Source: Clostridium sp.
Lineage (GTDB): Bacteria; Bacillota; Clostridia; Clostridiales; Clostridiaceae
DNA: 15,461 nucleotides
Assembly (NCBI GenBank): GCA_003539755.1
Contig: DPOH01000043.1
Location: 1-15,461 of the forward strand
Direction: 5' to 3'
Made by a program: the position numbers and the translations under genes. Under the pieces are notes generated by a model. That model was not told the DNA's origin. It worked only from the letters and a program-made list of their open reading frames with translations, and made no database searches. Below, piece by piece: positions 1-8,110 of the stretch (the stretch's first letter is position 1; the number at the start of each line of letters is the position of its first letter).

Positions 1-26
1 ACTAGATTATACAAGGAGTGATTTAT

Positions 27-1799
27 TTGAAATATAATGGGGCTGAAATTGTAATAAAATTATTAGAAAATGAAAATATCAAATATATTTCTGGTATTCC
101 TGGGGGCTTTAATCTTCCTATATATGATGCTTTATATAAAAGTAATATAAAACACGTATTAGCTCGTCATGAACAAGGGGCTGCCTTTATTGCTCAAGGT
201 ATTTCACGAACTACTGATGGCTGTGGTGTATGTTTTGCCACATCTGGTCCTGGCGCAACAAATCTATTAACAGCTATTGCTGATGCAAAATTAGATTCTA
301 TTCCACTTGTTGCAATTACTGGACAAGTTCCTCTTTCTGCTATTGGTACTGATGCCTTTCAGGAAGTAGATGCTTATGGTCTTACAATTCCAATAACAAA
401 ACATAATTTCTTAATTAGGGACATATATGATTTATTTAATATTATTCCTGAAGCTTTTAAAATTGCTTTAGAAGGAAGACCTGGTCCAGTATTAATAGAT
501 ATTCCAAAGAATATTCAAACCCAAGTAATCGATGTTACTGAAAAAGATTTTACTGCCAATAATCCATTTCATAAAAATATTTCAGAAATTAACGAAAATA
601 ATAATGAAGAAATAGATGATTCTGTAATTCAATCAAATATATGCGGAAACATAGAACATATAAGCGAATCTCATAAATCAATCTTAAAAAAGTCCACTCT
701 AGAATGTATGGCAGAAATGATAAATAGTGCCAGAAAACCCATTATATATGCTGGTGGTGGAATAATTAATTCTTCTGCTTCAAAAGAATTATATACATTA
801 GCAAAGAAAAATAATATTCCTGTAACTCTAAGTCTCATGGGCTTAGGTGCATTTCCTGCAGATGATGAACTTAACCTAGGAATGCTTGGTATGCATGGCG
901 CACCTTACACCAACTATCTTATTAATGAAGCTGATTTAATACTAGCATTAGGTACAAGGTTTGATGACAGAGCTACTGGAAATATTCAAAAATTCTGTCC
1001 AAAAGCTTCTATTATCCATGTAGATATAGATGCATCTGAAATAAATAAAGTAAAAATAAGTAGTCTTTCACTTGTAGCAAATATTAAAGATTTCTTAATT
1101 GAAATACTTCCTTTTATTGCTGAAAAAGAAAGAGATTCATGGATAAAAAGAATAAACTGTTTTAAAGACAAGTACCCTCTTCCAAAATACGAGAATCCAC
1201 TTCATCCAGCTAATCTCATACCATATATAGCATCAAAGGTGCCAGATGACAGTATAGTTACTACTGATGTAGGTGAACATCAGATGTGGGTTGCTCAAAG
1301 ATATCCATTTAAGATGCCAAAAACTCTTCTTACTTCAGGGGGGCTTGGTACTATGGGATTCGGTTTACCAGCTGCAATTGGCGCTTCATTAGTCAATAAT
1401 GATAAAACTGTATTGTGCTTTAGCGGAGATGGTTCAATATTAATGAATATTCAAGAATTAGCAACTTTATCTGAACAAAATTTAAATGTTAAAGTACTAA
1501 TTCTTTCTAATCATCATCTTGGACTTGTACGTCAACAGCAGCAGTTATTTTATAATGAGCATTATATAGCTTCACATTTTGAATGTAATCCAGATTTTAA
1601 AATGATAGCTGAAGGTTTTGGAATTAAATCATGTACTCTTGCTGAAGAGGAAAAGCCACTTGAAAAACTTGAAGAAATGCTTTCATATAACGGACCATGT
1701 GTAATAAACATACAAATTGAAGAGTGTGAAAACATACTCCCTATGGTTGCTCCAGGTAAATCTAATCTTGAAATGATAGGATGTGAAAACAATGATTAA
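27..1799 (+). CDS. ilvB: Acetohydroxyacid synthase (acetolactate synthase) large subunit
   Basis: ThDP- and FAD-dependent cytoplasmic enzyme that condenses pyruvate with pyruvate or 2-ketobutyrate, the first common step of valine, leucine and isoleucine synthesis. I place the start at TTG 27, which gives 590 residues: AAGGAG at 13-18 lies 8 nt upstream, whereas the in-frame GTG at 18 overlaps that site. Visible are the catalytic glutamate E49 in RHEQGAA, the SGPGATN segment, the central-domain LGTRFDDRATG, and the ThDP motif beginning GDGS at 467 and ending near N495. The segment GLVRQQQQLFY resembles E. coli IlvB rather than the usual VRQWQ. The linker between the first two domains (about residues 173-225) is Asn/Glu/Ser-rich and roughly 30 residues longer than in E. 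coli IlvB, by eye. The stop overlaps ilvN by 8 nt. The promoter and any attenuator lie outside the window. Confidence 0.95.
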   Translation: MKYNGAEIVIKLLENENIKYISGIPGGFNLPIYDALYKSNIKHVLARHEQGAAFIAQGISRTTDGCGVCFATSGPGATNLLTAIADAKLDSIPLVAITGQVPLSAIGTDAFQEVDAYGLTIPITKHNFLIRDIYDLFNIIPEAFKIALEGRPGPVLIDIPKNIQTQVIDVTEKDFTANNPFHKNISEINENNNEEIDDSVIQSNICGNIEHISESHKSILKKSTLECMAEMINSARKPIIYAGGGIINSSASKELYTLAKKNNIPVTLSLMGLGAFPADDELNLGMLGMHGAPYTNYLINEADLILALGTRFDDRATGNIQKFCPKASIIHVDIDASEINKVKISSLSLVANIKDFLIEILPFIAEKERDSWIKRINCFKDKYPLPKYENPLHPANLIPYIASKVPDDSIVTTDVGEHQMWVAQRYPFKMPKTLLTSGGLGTMGFGLPAAIGASLVNNDKTVLCFSGDGSILMNIQELATLSEQNLNVKVLILSNHHLGLVRQQQQLFYNEHYIASHFECNPDFKMIAEGFGIKSCTLAEEEKPLEKLEEMLSYNGPCVINIQIEECENILPMVAPGKSNLEMIGCENND

Positions 1800-2085
1800 T
1801 ACAAAATTTTATCTTATAGAACTATTAGTTAGAAATCATCCAGGCGTAATGAGTCATATTACAGGATTATTCGCAAGACGTGCTTTCAATTTAGAAGGCA
1901 TTTTATGTGCGCAGACTGGTGATGGTTCTACAAGTAAAATGTTCCTTCTAGTTAAGAATGATTTTGTTTTAGAACAAATAATAAAACAACTTGAAAAACT
2001 CTATGATGTTCTTGAAGTTTCAATTCATCAAGACTATGACCAGACAGTTTTCCAAAATCTTAATAAAGTTCTTAAAATTAACTAG
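1792..2085 (+). CDS. ilvN: Acetohydroxyacid synthase small (regulatory) subunit, short ACT type
   Basis: The regulatory subunit binds the IlvB catalytic subunit, stimulates it and normally confers valine feedback inhibition. The protein has 97 residues and is essentially one ACT domain: ELLVRNHPGVMSHITGLFAR is followed by RAFNLEGILC, very like E. coli IlvN (AHAS I, 96 residues). It lacks the C-terminal domain found in the roughly 160-residue IlvH type. ATG 1792 is preferred because AGGA (1778-1781) lies 10 nt upstream. An in-frame GTG at 1783 is too close to that site. The gene starts inside the ilvB stop region, so translation is probably coupled and the two subunits are made together. A terminator hairpin follows 12 nt after the stop. 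Confidence 0.92.
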   Translation: MINTKFYLIELLVRNHPGVMSHITGLFARRAFNLEGILCAQTGDGSTSKMFLLVKNDFVLEQIIKQLEKLYDVLEVSIHQDYDQTVFQNLNKVLKIN

Positions 2086-2097
2086 CTATTTACAAAT

Positions 2098-2138
2098 AAA
2101 AATTAGGGAACTACTCTTAATGTAATTCCCTAGTTTTT
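2098..2138. terminator. Bidirectional terminator between ilvN and the GTPase-like gene
   Basis: A 13-bp stem (arms 2098-2110 and 2126-2138, one T-G wobble) has a core of TAGGGAA/TTCCCTA. It is flanked by A5 on the left and T5 on the right, so it can terminate both ilvBN and the convergent minus-strand gene. The right arm just touches the last base of that gene's stop codon. Confidence 0.85.
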
Positions 2139-4003
2139 CATTGTATATTAATATCATATCTTACAATATTCTCACTCATCTTTTTAAAGGCCTCATTAAT
2201 TGCTAAATAAAAATCATCTATAGTTATATTTTTTTCCGTCTCTAAAGCTAAACTAAGATTATTTTTGGTAAACTCTTTATTTGTAACTGTTGTTAAAAAA
2301 GCTTTATCAAAATAAGTTACTGCACTTTCTTCTAATCTTCCTTTTATAGAATCAATTAATTTTATTTTATCATCATTAGATATATCACCATTTACTTTTA
2401 TAAGTATTTTGTTTTCATCAGCGCTAAATCCAACTGTTCTATATCCGTAGTTTAAAAGCATTTTAAGAATCTTTTTTGCTTCATTTTGTTCTCCATTTTG
2501 CATGCTAAAATCAATTATAAATTCATTATTAAATTTATACTTATATCCTCTATAATCATTTTTTCTACTTCTTATTAATAATCTTGTTGCATTAATACAA
2601 TATTTTTTAGTATTATCATTCTCATATTCATCCATTCCTTTTTTTATATCTCTCCACAAATTAATCAAGTAATGATTGTATTTTTCATAAAGCATATTAA
2701 CAAGTGCCTGTACACTCATTCTTTCTTGATTTAATTTAATAGAAATTATATTATTAACATTAGTTGGATTTCTAATTTTTATACTCTTATGTATTTTATT
2801 ACTTTCTACTTTTATCAACTTTAATAATCTTAAAAATTCATTATTACAATTATTCATTTCCAGTGAATATTTATCAATATCATTAAATTTTTCAGTTACA
2901 ATAATTCTATTTTTATCTATTTTAAAATTATCAGAAGCTTTTTCTTTAATCTTTTCTAATATATTCTCATTATTACTAGTACAATTAATATTTAAATTAT
3001 TTTTATACGAATCAAATTTATTTAAAACACAAAATATCCTCTTGTCTAAAGTAATTTTATTTAAATTCTTCTTTATATTAGCTGCACAATGAGTAAAATT
3101 ATTGCAATCTTCTACTATAATAAATAATTCTTTATAATCCATACTTATTCTATTCTCAATATCTTTAATTATATCGTTTTTAAAATTATAACTATAATAA
3201 TCTATGAATACTATTCCTGAATACATATTATTTTTTCCTGGTACTTCTACATATGCCCTTTCAATCATAAGACCACATGATTTATCAATTCCATACAATA
3301 TTCCTATAATATTTTTCAGCTTATCATTATAAAATATTTCTGTTGTATTATCTAGTTCGTTAACATACCTATACCCCTTTTTAGAATGATCGTAATATTT
3401 ATTTATTTTATTAATCCATTCGCTATATTTATCATTATAATCATCTACAAAACCATTAAAATATTTATTCCATATGATATTATCATGTATTTCTAATATC
3501 TCTTCATTATTTTCTTTATTTAATTCTTGGAATAGCCTTTCAAAATTAACATGAGCAAATACTTGTCTAAGACTGTCCTTTGCAAAAAATCTCTTTAAAG
3601 GAGTTTCATAATCATCCTTCATATGTTTTTCAAAAATATCAAAAAATTTATTCTGTTTATTCCTTTCACTGTTTATAGTACTTAATTCACAGCTACGCAT
3701 AATTTCTGAAAAACCTTTATCAAGATTGTTTAATATGTTCTCTTTAATACTGCTTAATAAATATTCTTTATTCTTTAAATCTAAATAAAGTATAACTTCA
3801 TTACTCCTAGGGCCTGTACATAATATTTCTGTAGAAAAAATAGATCCTATTTCATCAGTTTTTCCACTAATATACTGGGAATCATCAAATATACCATCTT
3901 TAACTAAATTTAAGGCTAATGTAGATTTCCCACATTTTGATGGACCAATTAAATTCACTCGAGTTTTACTTCCACTTTCGAATCTTCTTTTAATATCATC
4001 CAT
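2138..4003 (-). CDS. Orphan P-loop GTPase-like protein, function unknown
   Basis: A 621-residue soluble protein that I do not recognise as a named family. It begins at ATG 4003, with a near-perfect AAAGGAGG site 10 nt upstream. Near the N-terminus is a Walker A/G1 motif, GPSKCGKST (20-28). After a long helical insertion comes a hydrophobic strand ending in Asp, IVFID (264-268), which fits Walker B/G3 but lacks the usual DxxG. Next is LFIIVED and then NKFD (328-331), a good G4 guanine-specificity motif. Together these suggest a GTP-binding domain over about residues 15-375 with a roughly 200-residue insertion between G1 and G3. The C-terminal third (about 400-621) is charged and has no recognisable domain. 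No signal peptide or membrane span is seen. It is monocistronic, rich in Lys, Asn and Ile, and divergent from yccF. A dynamin-like or STAND-like role cannot be excluded; GTP binding is an inference from motifs only. Confidence 0.75.
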   Translation of the reverse strand: MDDIKRRFESGSKTRVNLIGPSKCGKSTLALNLVKDGIFDDSQYISGKTDEIGSIFSTEILCTGPRSNEVILYLDLKNKEYLLSSIKENILNNLDKGFSEIMRSCELSTINSERNKQNKFFDIFEKHMKDDYETPLKRFFAKDSLRQVFAHVNFERLFQELNKENNEEILEIHDNIIWNKYFNGFVDDYNDKYSEWINKINKYYDHSKKGYRYVNELDNTTEIFYNDKLKNIIGILYGIDKSCGLMIERAYVEVPGKNNMYSGIVFIDYYSYNFKNDIIKDIENRISMDYKELFIIVEDCNNFTHCAANIKKNLNKITLDKRIFCVLNKFDSYKNNLNINCTSNNENILEKIKEKASDNFKIDKNRIIVTEKFNDIDKYSLEMNNCNNEFLRLLKLIKVESNKIHKSIKIRNPTNVNNIISIKLNQERMSVQALVNMLYEKYNHYLINLWRDIKKGMDEYENDNTKKYCINATRLLIRSRKNDYRGYKYKFNNEFIIDFSMQNGEQNEAKKILKMLLNYGYRTVGFSADENKILIKVNGDISNDDKIKLIDSIKGRLEESAVTYFDKAFLTTVTNKEFTKNNLSLALETEKNITIDDFYLAINEAFKKMSENIVRYDINIQ

Positions 4004-4050
4004 TAATATATTCCTCCTTTTTTGGCGCTATTTAAAATTTTTTCCTACAG

Positions 4051-4079
4051 CATATACTTCTTATATTTACATAATTCAA
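4051..4079 (-). promoter_or_regulatory. Possible promoter of the GTPase-like gene
   Basis: On the minus strand TTGAAT (4074-4079) and TATATG (4051-4056) are separated by 17 nt, about 50 nt upstream of the start codon. Each box matches the consensus at 4 of 6 positions, in very AT-rich DNA, so support is weak. Confidence 0.35.
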
Positions 4080-4210
4080 ATTTTTTTATTAGTATTCAAT
4101 TAATAGCAATCTTCCTCTTTCTTAATATAATTATGATGTTTACTTAATATTTATTCTAATTGCTTTATACTTTTATTTATTAAACTGTTACTTAAACCGC
4201 ATATAAATTA

Positions 4211-4240
4211 TACAAATTTCATTAATATTTGTAGTATAAT
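4211..4240 (+). promoter_or_regulatory. Probable promoter of yccF
   Basis: A perfect TATAAT sits at 4235-4240, 36 nt before the yccF start codon. The -35 region is poor: TACAAA at 4211-4216 with an 18-nt spacer is the best fit. The -10 box is the main support. Confidence 0.5.
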
Positions 4241-4276
4241 ATGGTGTAAATATTAATCTTAGGAGGAAAATCGCAC

Positions 4277-4639
4277 ATGAGCTGCTTGGGTAATATAATT
4301 TGGTTTATATTTGGAGGTTTCTTTAATGCTCTCGGATGGTTTTTTATTGGACTTTTATGGTGTTTAACTATTATAGGAATACCTATTGGAAAGCAATGTT
4401 TCAAAATGGCATCACTTCAGCTAGCACCATTTGGCAAAGAAGTAATTGATACAGATTCTGGAACCATGACTTTGATTTTAAATATTTTATGGATTATTTT
4501 TGGTGGTCTTGAATTATGTATTGCTAATTTAGTTAGTGCTGCATTTTTATGTATTACTATTGTTGGAATTCCATTTGCATACCAGTCATTAAAACTAGCA
4601 TGGCTTTCTCTTATGCCTTTTGGCAAAGAAGTTGTTTAA
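4277..4639 (+). CDS. yccF: YccF-family (DUF307) inner membrane protein
   Basis: A 120-residue integral membrane protein made of two copies of the YccF domain. Copy 1 covers about residues 7-56 and copy 2 about 69-119. Each has the pattern aromatic/IFGG, hydrophobic span, TI(I/V)GIP, an amphipathic stretch, then PFGKEV (51-56 and 114-119). This is the usual length and architecture of the family, whose biochemical role is not established as far as I know. The start at ATG 4277 has AGGAGG (4261-4266) 10 nt upstream. The gene is monocistronic and convergent with gatB, with which it shares a strong hairpin terminator. Family assignment is confident; function is not. Confidence 0.88.
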   Translation: MSCLGNIIWFIFGGFFNALGWFFIGLLWCLTIIGIPIGKQCFKMASLQLAPFGKEVIDTDSGTMTLILNILWIIFGGLELCIANLVSAAFLCITIVGIPFAYQSLKLAWLSLMPFGKEVV

Positions 4640-4645
4640 AACTTT

Positions 4646-4696
4646 ATATAAAAATACGCACAAATATATTGTATGTATTTGTGCGTATTTTTATAT
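4646..4696. terminator. Bidirectional terminator shared by yccF and gatB
   Basis: A perfect 21-bp inverted repeat (arms 4646-4666 and 4676-4696, 9-nt loop) with core TACGCACAAATA/TATTTGTGCGTA. A5 and T5 tracts lie inside the arms. It is suitable for terminating both convergent transcripts, 7 nt past the yccF stop and 12 nt past the gatB stop. Confidence 0.9.
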
Positions 4697-4707
4697 GAAT
4701 TTATTTC

Positions 4708-6147
4708 TTACATTTCATTTAATTTCTTATCTATAAGCGGTTTCGCAACTTTTGGATTAGCTTTTCCCTTACTGGCTTTCATTACTTGACCCATTAAGAA
4801 ACCAGCAGCCTGTTTTTTACCTGCTTTATAATCTTCAACTGATTGAGGATTTGCTGCTATAACTTCATCTACAATCTTCTCGATTTCATCACTTGAACTT
4901 ATCTGCATAAGCCCTTTTTCTTCAATGACTTTTAACGGATCTTTATTTTCATTAAATATTACTTCTAACACTTCTTTACCAATATTGTTGCTTATTTTTC
5001 CTTCATCAACAATCTTAAGAAGTTTAACAAAATTGCCTGAACTCAATTTCATATCAAAAGCTTCAATTTTCTTTTCTTTTAAAAGTCTTATAATATCGGT
5101 TAATATCCAATTAATTGCACTCTTTGGCGCTGCACCTTCTTTTACAGATTCCTCAAAGAACTTTGAAAGATATATATTATCAATTAATATTTCTACTTCT
5201 TTTTCACTTATTCCATATTCCTTAGTATATCTTTCTCTCTTACTATCTGGCATTTCTGGAATTGCTGCTCTTAATTTATTAATTTGTTCATCATAAATTA
5301 TAATTGGTGGTAAATCTGGTTCAACAACATATCTGTAGTCATGTGCCTGTTCTTTTGAACGCATTGGCATTGTTCTTCCTTTACCAGCATCCCATCTTCT
5401 AGTTTCCTGTACTATTTTATGTCCCTCATTAAAACTATAGAGTTCTTTTTGTCTACTTTCTTCTTTTTCTAGAGCTTTTTGAAGTTCTCTAAAAGAGTTA
5501 ATATTTTTCAATTCAACTTTAGTTCCATATTCTTCACTACCAACAGGTCTTAAAGAAATATTTGCATCACATCTTAATGAACCTTGTTCCATACGACAGT
5601 CTGAAACTCCAGCGTATTGAAGCATTTCTTTTAACTTTTTCATAAATGCAACTGCTTCACCAACACTTCTCATATCTGGCTCAGTAACTATTTCAGCTAG
5701 TGGTACTCCAACTCTGTTATAATCTATTAAAGAAATTGGTTCACCTTCAAGATGGACTAATTTTCCTGCATCTTCTTCTATATGAATTCTATTTAATCTT
5801 ACTTTTACTTGTTTACCTTCATGTTCAAATTCAACAAGTCCTCCTGAACATATTGGAATATCAAATTGAGAAGTTTGATATGCTTTAGGTAAATCTGGGT
5901 AAAAATAATTTTTTCTATCCATTTTATTAAATTTATTTATCTTACATCCAAGTATTGATCCAGCTTTGATTGCCAAATTTACAACTTCTTCATTTAATAC
6001 AGGAAGTGTACCTGGTACCCCTGTACATATTGGACATGTATTTTCATTAGGTTTTGCTCCAAATTTTGTTGAACATGAGCAAAATATCTTTGTTTTAGAT
6101 TTAAGTTCAGCATGTATTTCTAATCCTATAACTGTTTCGTAATTCAT
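4708..6147 (-). CDS. gatB: Asp-tRNA(Asn)/Glu-tRNA(Gln) amidotransferase subunit B
   Basis: The kinase-like tRNA-binding subunit of GatCAB. It phosphorylates the carboxylate of Asp-tRNA-Asn or Glu-tRNA-Gln, using ATP, before ammonia from GatA amidates it. The protein has 479 residues, the normal length. Near the N-terminus are GLEIHAEL (E10 and H12, metal-binding region) and a zinc-type cysteine set, C23-x-C25 with C38-x-x-C41. The signature DRKNYFYPDLPKAYQTSQ follows. The C-terminus (about 330-479) is the helical YqeY-like tail that grips tRNA. The start at ATG 6147 has GGAGGGG, which overlaps the gatA stop region 12 nt upstream, so translation is probably coupled. It is the last gene of the aspS-gatCAB operon. 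Confidence 0.97.
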   Translation of the reverse strand: MNYETVIGLEIHAELKSKTKIFCSCSTKFGAKPNENTCPICTGVPGTLPVLNEEVVNLAIKAGSILGCKINKFNKMDRKNYFYPDLPKAYQTSQFDIPICSGGLVEFEHEGKQVKVRLNRIHIEEDAGKLVHLEGEPISLIDYNRVGVPLAEIVTEPDMRSVGEAVAFMKKLKEMLQYAGVSDCRMEQGSLRCDANISLRPVGSEEYGTKVELKNINSFRELQKALEKEESRQKELYSFNEGHKIVQETRRWDAGKGRTMPMRSKEQAHDYRYVVEPDLPPIIIYDEQINKLRAAIPEMPDSKRERYTKEYGISEKEVEILIDNIYLSKFFEESVKEGAAPKSAINWILTDIIRLLKEKKIEAFDMKLSSGNFVKLLKIVDEGKISNNIGKEVLEVIFNENKDPLKVIEEKGLMQISSSDEIEKIVDEVIAANPQSVEDYKAGKKQAAGFLMGQVMKASKGKANPKVAKPLIDKKLNEM

Positions 6148-6159
6148 TATTTTCCCCTC

Positions 6160-7599
6160 CTACAAATCAAGATTTAAAGCTTTTTCTAGCGCAAAAGCTG
6201 CCTTATAGATTTTTTCTTCACATAATGTATCACCTATAATCTGAATTCCTATTGGAAGTCCTTCTTTGCTTACTCCTCCAGGAAGCGAAATAGCTGGATT
6301 TCCAGCAAGGTTAACATTGACTGTATAAATATCCGCTAAATACATTGATAAAGGATCTTGATTTTTTTCACCAAGCTTAAATGGTAATACAGGAGATACA
6401 GGTCCTACTATTAAGTCATATTTTTCAAATGTTTTCTTTAAATCATATCTTAATTTAGTTCTAAACTGCTCTGCTTTATTATAATAAGCATCATAGTATC
6501 CAGATGATAATGCATAAGTTCCCATCATTATTCTTCTTTTTACTTCTTCCCCAAAACCTTCAGTTCTACTGTTTAACATAAGTTCATCTACACTTGTGTA
6601 ATTTTCAGTTTTATAACCATACCTTATACCATCATACCTTGCAAGATTTGTACTTGCTTCTGCAGATGACATAATATAATAAGCTGCTAAACCATCCTTT
6701 ATTATAGGTAATGAAAATCTTTCAACTTCAGCTCCTAAATGCTCTAATACTTTTAAATTTTTTTCAATACACTCTGCAATTTCTGAATCTAAACCTTCTC
6801 CAAAAAATTCTTCAGGCACACCAATCTTTATACCTTTAATTCCCTCTTTTAAGGACTCAGTATAATCTATTTCACTCAAATCTCTTATACTTGTTGAATC
6901 ATACATATCAGTTCCAGCAATTATACTTAAAATATAAGCATTATCTTCAACTGAATTTGTAATTGGTCCAATTTGATCTAAAGATGAACCAAAAGCTATA
7001 AGTCCAAATCTTGATACTAATCCATAAGTTGGTTTAAGTCCAACAACTCCACAAAATGCTGCTGGTTGTCTAATTGATCCTCCAGTATCTGAACCTAGAG
7101 AAATTGGACACATTTTAGCTCCAACTGCTGCTGCTGATCCACCTGATGAACCTCCAGGCACTCTAGTTAAATCTCTAGGATTACTTGTCTTTTTAAATGC
7201 TGAATTTTCTGTAGAAGACCCCATTGCAAATTCATCCATATTAACTTTTCCAATTATTATTGCATCTTCTGCTAATAACTTTTTAACCACAGTAGCATCA
7301 TATGGTGGTATAAAATCTTCAAGCATCTTAGATGCACAAGTTGTCTTCGTACCTTCTGTGCATATGTTGTCTTTAATAGCTATGGGGATCCCTGCTAACT
7401 TTCCTGTTTTTTCTCCATTCTTAATTTTTTCATCTATTTCTTTTGCTTTTTCAATTGCTTCATCACACATTAATGTTAAAAATGCATTAACGTCTTTTTC
7501 TCTTTCCTTGATTTGATCAATATATGAATGAACTAATTCTTCACTTGTGATTTCTTGAGATTTTATTTTTAAAACCATTTCTTTTATGCTCATACTCAT
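6160..7599 (-). CDS. gatA: Asp-tRNA(Asn)/Glu-tRNA(Gln) amidotransferase subunit A
   Basis: Amidase-signature subunit that hydrolyses glutamine and channels ammonia to GatB. It has 479 residues. The Ser-cisSer-Lys triad is visible as K76 in IAIKDN, S151 in PGGSSGGSAAA and S175 in SDTGGSIRQPA, all spaced as in characterised GatA enzymes. ATG 7599 has AGGGGG at 7611-7616, about 11 nt upstream; a second in-frame ATG two codons later (7593) could also serve. It lies 15 nt after gatC and 12 nt before gatB, in one transcription unit. Confidence 0.97.
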   Translation of the reverse strand: MSMSIKEMVLKIKSQEITSEELVHSYIDQIKEREKDVNAFLTLMCDEAIEKAKEIDEKIKNGEKTGKLAGIPIAIKDNICTEGTKTTCASKMLEDFIPPYDATVVKKLLAEDAIIIGKVNMDEFAMGSSTENSAFKKTSNPRDLTRVPGGSSGGSAAAVGAKMCPISLGSDTGGSIRQPAAFCGVVGLKPTYGLVSRFGLIAFGSSLDQIGPITNSVEDNAYILSIIAGTDMYDSTSIRDLSEIDYTESLKEGIKGIKIGVPEEFFGEGLDSEIAECIEKNLKVLEHLGAEVERFSLPIIKDGLAAYYIMSSAEASTNLARYDGIRYGYKTENYTSVDELMLNSRTEGFGEEVKRRIMMGTYALSSGYYDAYYNKAEQFRTKLRYDLKKTFEKYDLIVGPVSPVLPFKLGEKNQDPLSMYLADIYTVNVNLAGNPAISLPGGVSKEGLPIGIQIIGDTLCEEKIYKAAFALEKALNLDL

Positions 7600-7614
7600 T
7601 GCTCTTTAATCCCC

Positions 7615-7893
7615 CTATTCAATAATCTTTGGTACTTCAATATAAGTATCTCTCATAGATTTAACATTTCTAAATAAATCCTTACATTCAAATTCCTTTA
7701 CTTCATCTTTTCTTATTACTGGCTTATATTCTTTTTTAATATTTTCATCAATGGTAAGATCTAATTCACTTAAATATTTAAAATTATCTAATATTCCTTC
7801 AAATTCTTTTGCAAACTTTTCTGCTTCTTCATCAGTAAATTTAAGTTTACACAAATTTGCTATATACTTTACTTCCTCAATGCTTACGCTCAT
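7615..7893 (-). CDS. gatC: Asp-tRNA(Asn)/Glu-tRNA(Gln) amidotransferase subunit C
   Basis: A small subunit of 92 residues that wraps around GatA and helps it fold and contact GatB. The N-terminal pattern (SIEEVKYIANLCKLKFTDEE) and the C-terminal RNVKSMRDT segment are typical of GatC. The start at ATG 7893 has a modest GTGGTG site about 7 nt upstream. It follows aspS after a 217-nt gap that holds a heptad-repeat element, and it precedes gatA by 15 nt. Confidence 0.93.
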   Translation of the reverse strand: MSVSIEEVKYIANLCKLKFTDEEAEKFAKEFEGILDNFKYLSELDLTIDENIKKEYKPVIRKDEVKEFECKDLFRNVKSMRDTYIEVPKIIE

Positions 7894-7914
7894 TTTTTAA
7901 CACCACTTTCTTTT

Positions 7915-8108
7915 CAGTTAACAGTTGCCAGTTAACAGTTAACAGTTTTTTTATCAACTAAAACTATCATCCTGAAACTAAGAAAACTGCTGAACTACTT
8001 CTATTTTCTATCTATTATTTTTTTAATTAAATCATTCAATGTAACTTTCAAAACACAACTTTTATCTATTCATAAAACTATCAACTTTCCCCTATCAACT
8101 GTCAACTG
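7915..8108. repeat. 194-bp element bounded by inverted heptad repeats
   Basis: The left end (7915-7947) has four tandem 7-bp units, CAGTTAA, CAGTTGC, CAGTTAA and CAGTTAA, plus a partial CAGTT. The right end (8095-8108) has two units of TCAACTG, the inverted form of the same heptad. The outer 13 bp form an imperfect terminal inverted repeat (12 of 13 match). The element almost fills the aspS-gatC gap, beginning 2 bp from the aspS stop. No coding potential is seen inside. It could be a miniature mobile element, a dispersed clostridial intergenic repeat, or a stem in the operon mRNA. Confidence 0.6.
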
Positions 8109-8110
8109 AT

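Noticed and set aside
18..26. GTG at 18 as the start of ilvB
   Set aside because: It overlaps the AAGGAG ribosome site at 13-18. TTG 27 has correct spacing and matches the usual N-terminus of the family.
1562..1792. 76-codon minus-strand frame opposite ilvB
   Set aside because: Antisense shadow of the conserved ThDP domain.
4925..5296. 123-codon plus-strand frame opposite gatB
   Set aside because: It lies entirely inside gatB on the other strand, with no ribosome site and low-complexity residues; a shadow frame.
7915..7947. Heptad repeats as a CRISPR array
   Set aside because: Units are 7 bp with no spacers, far from repeat-spacer architecture.
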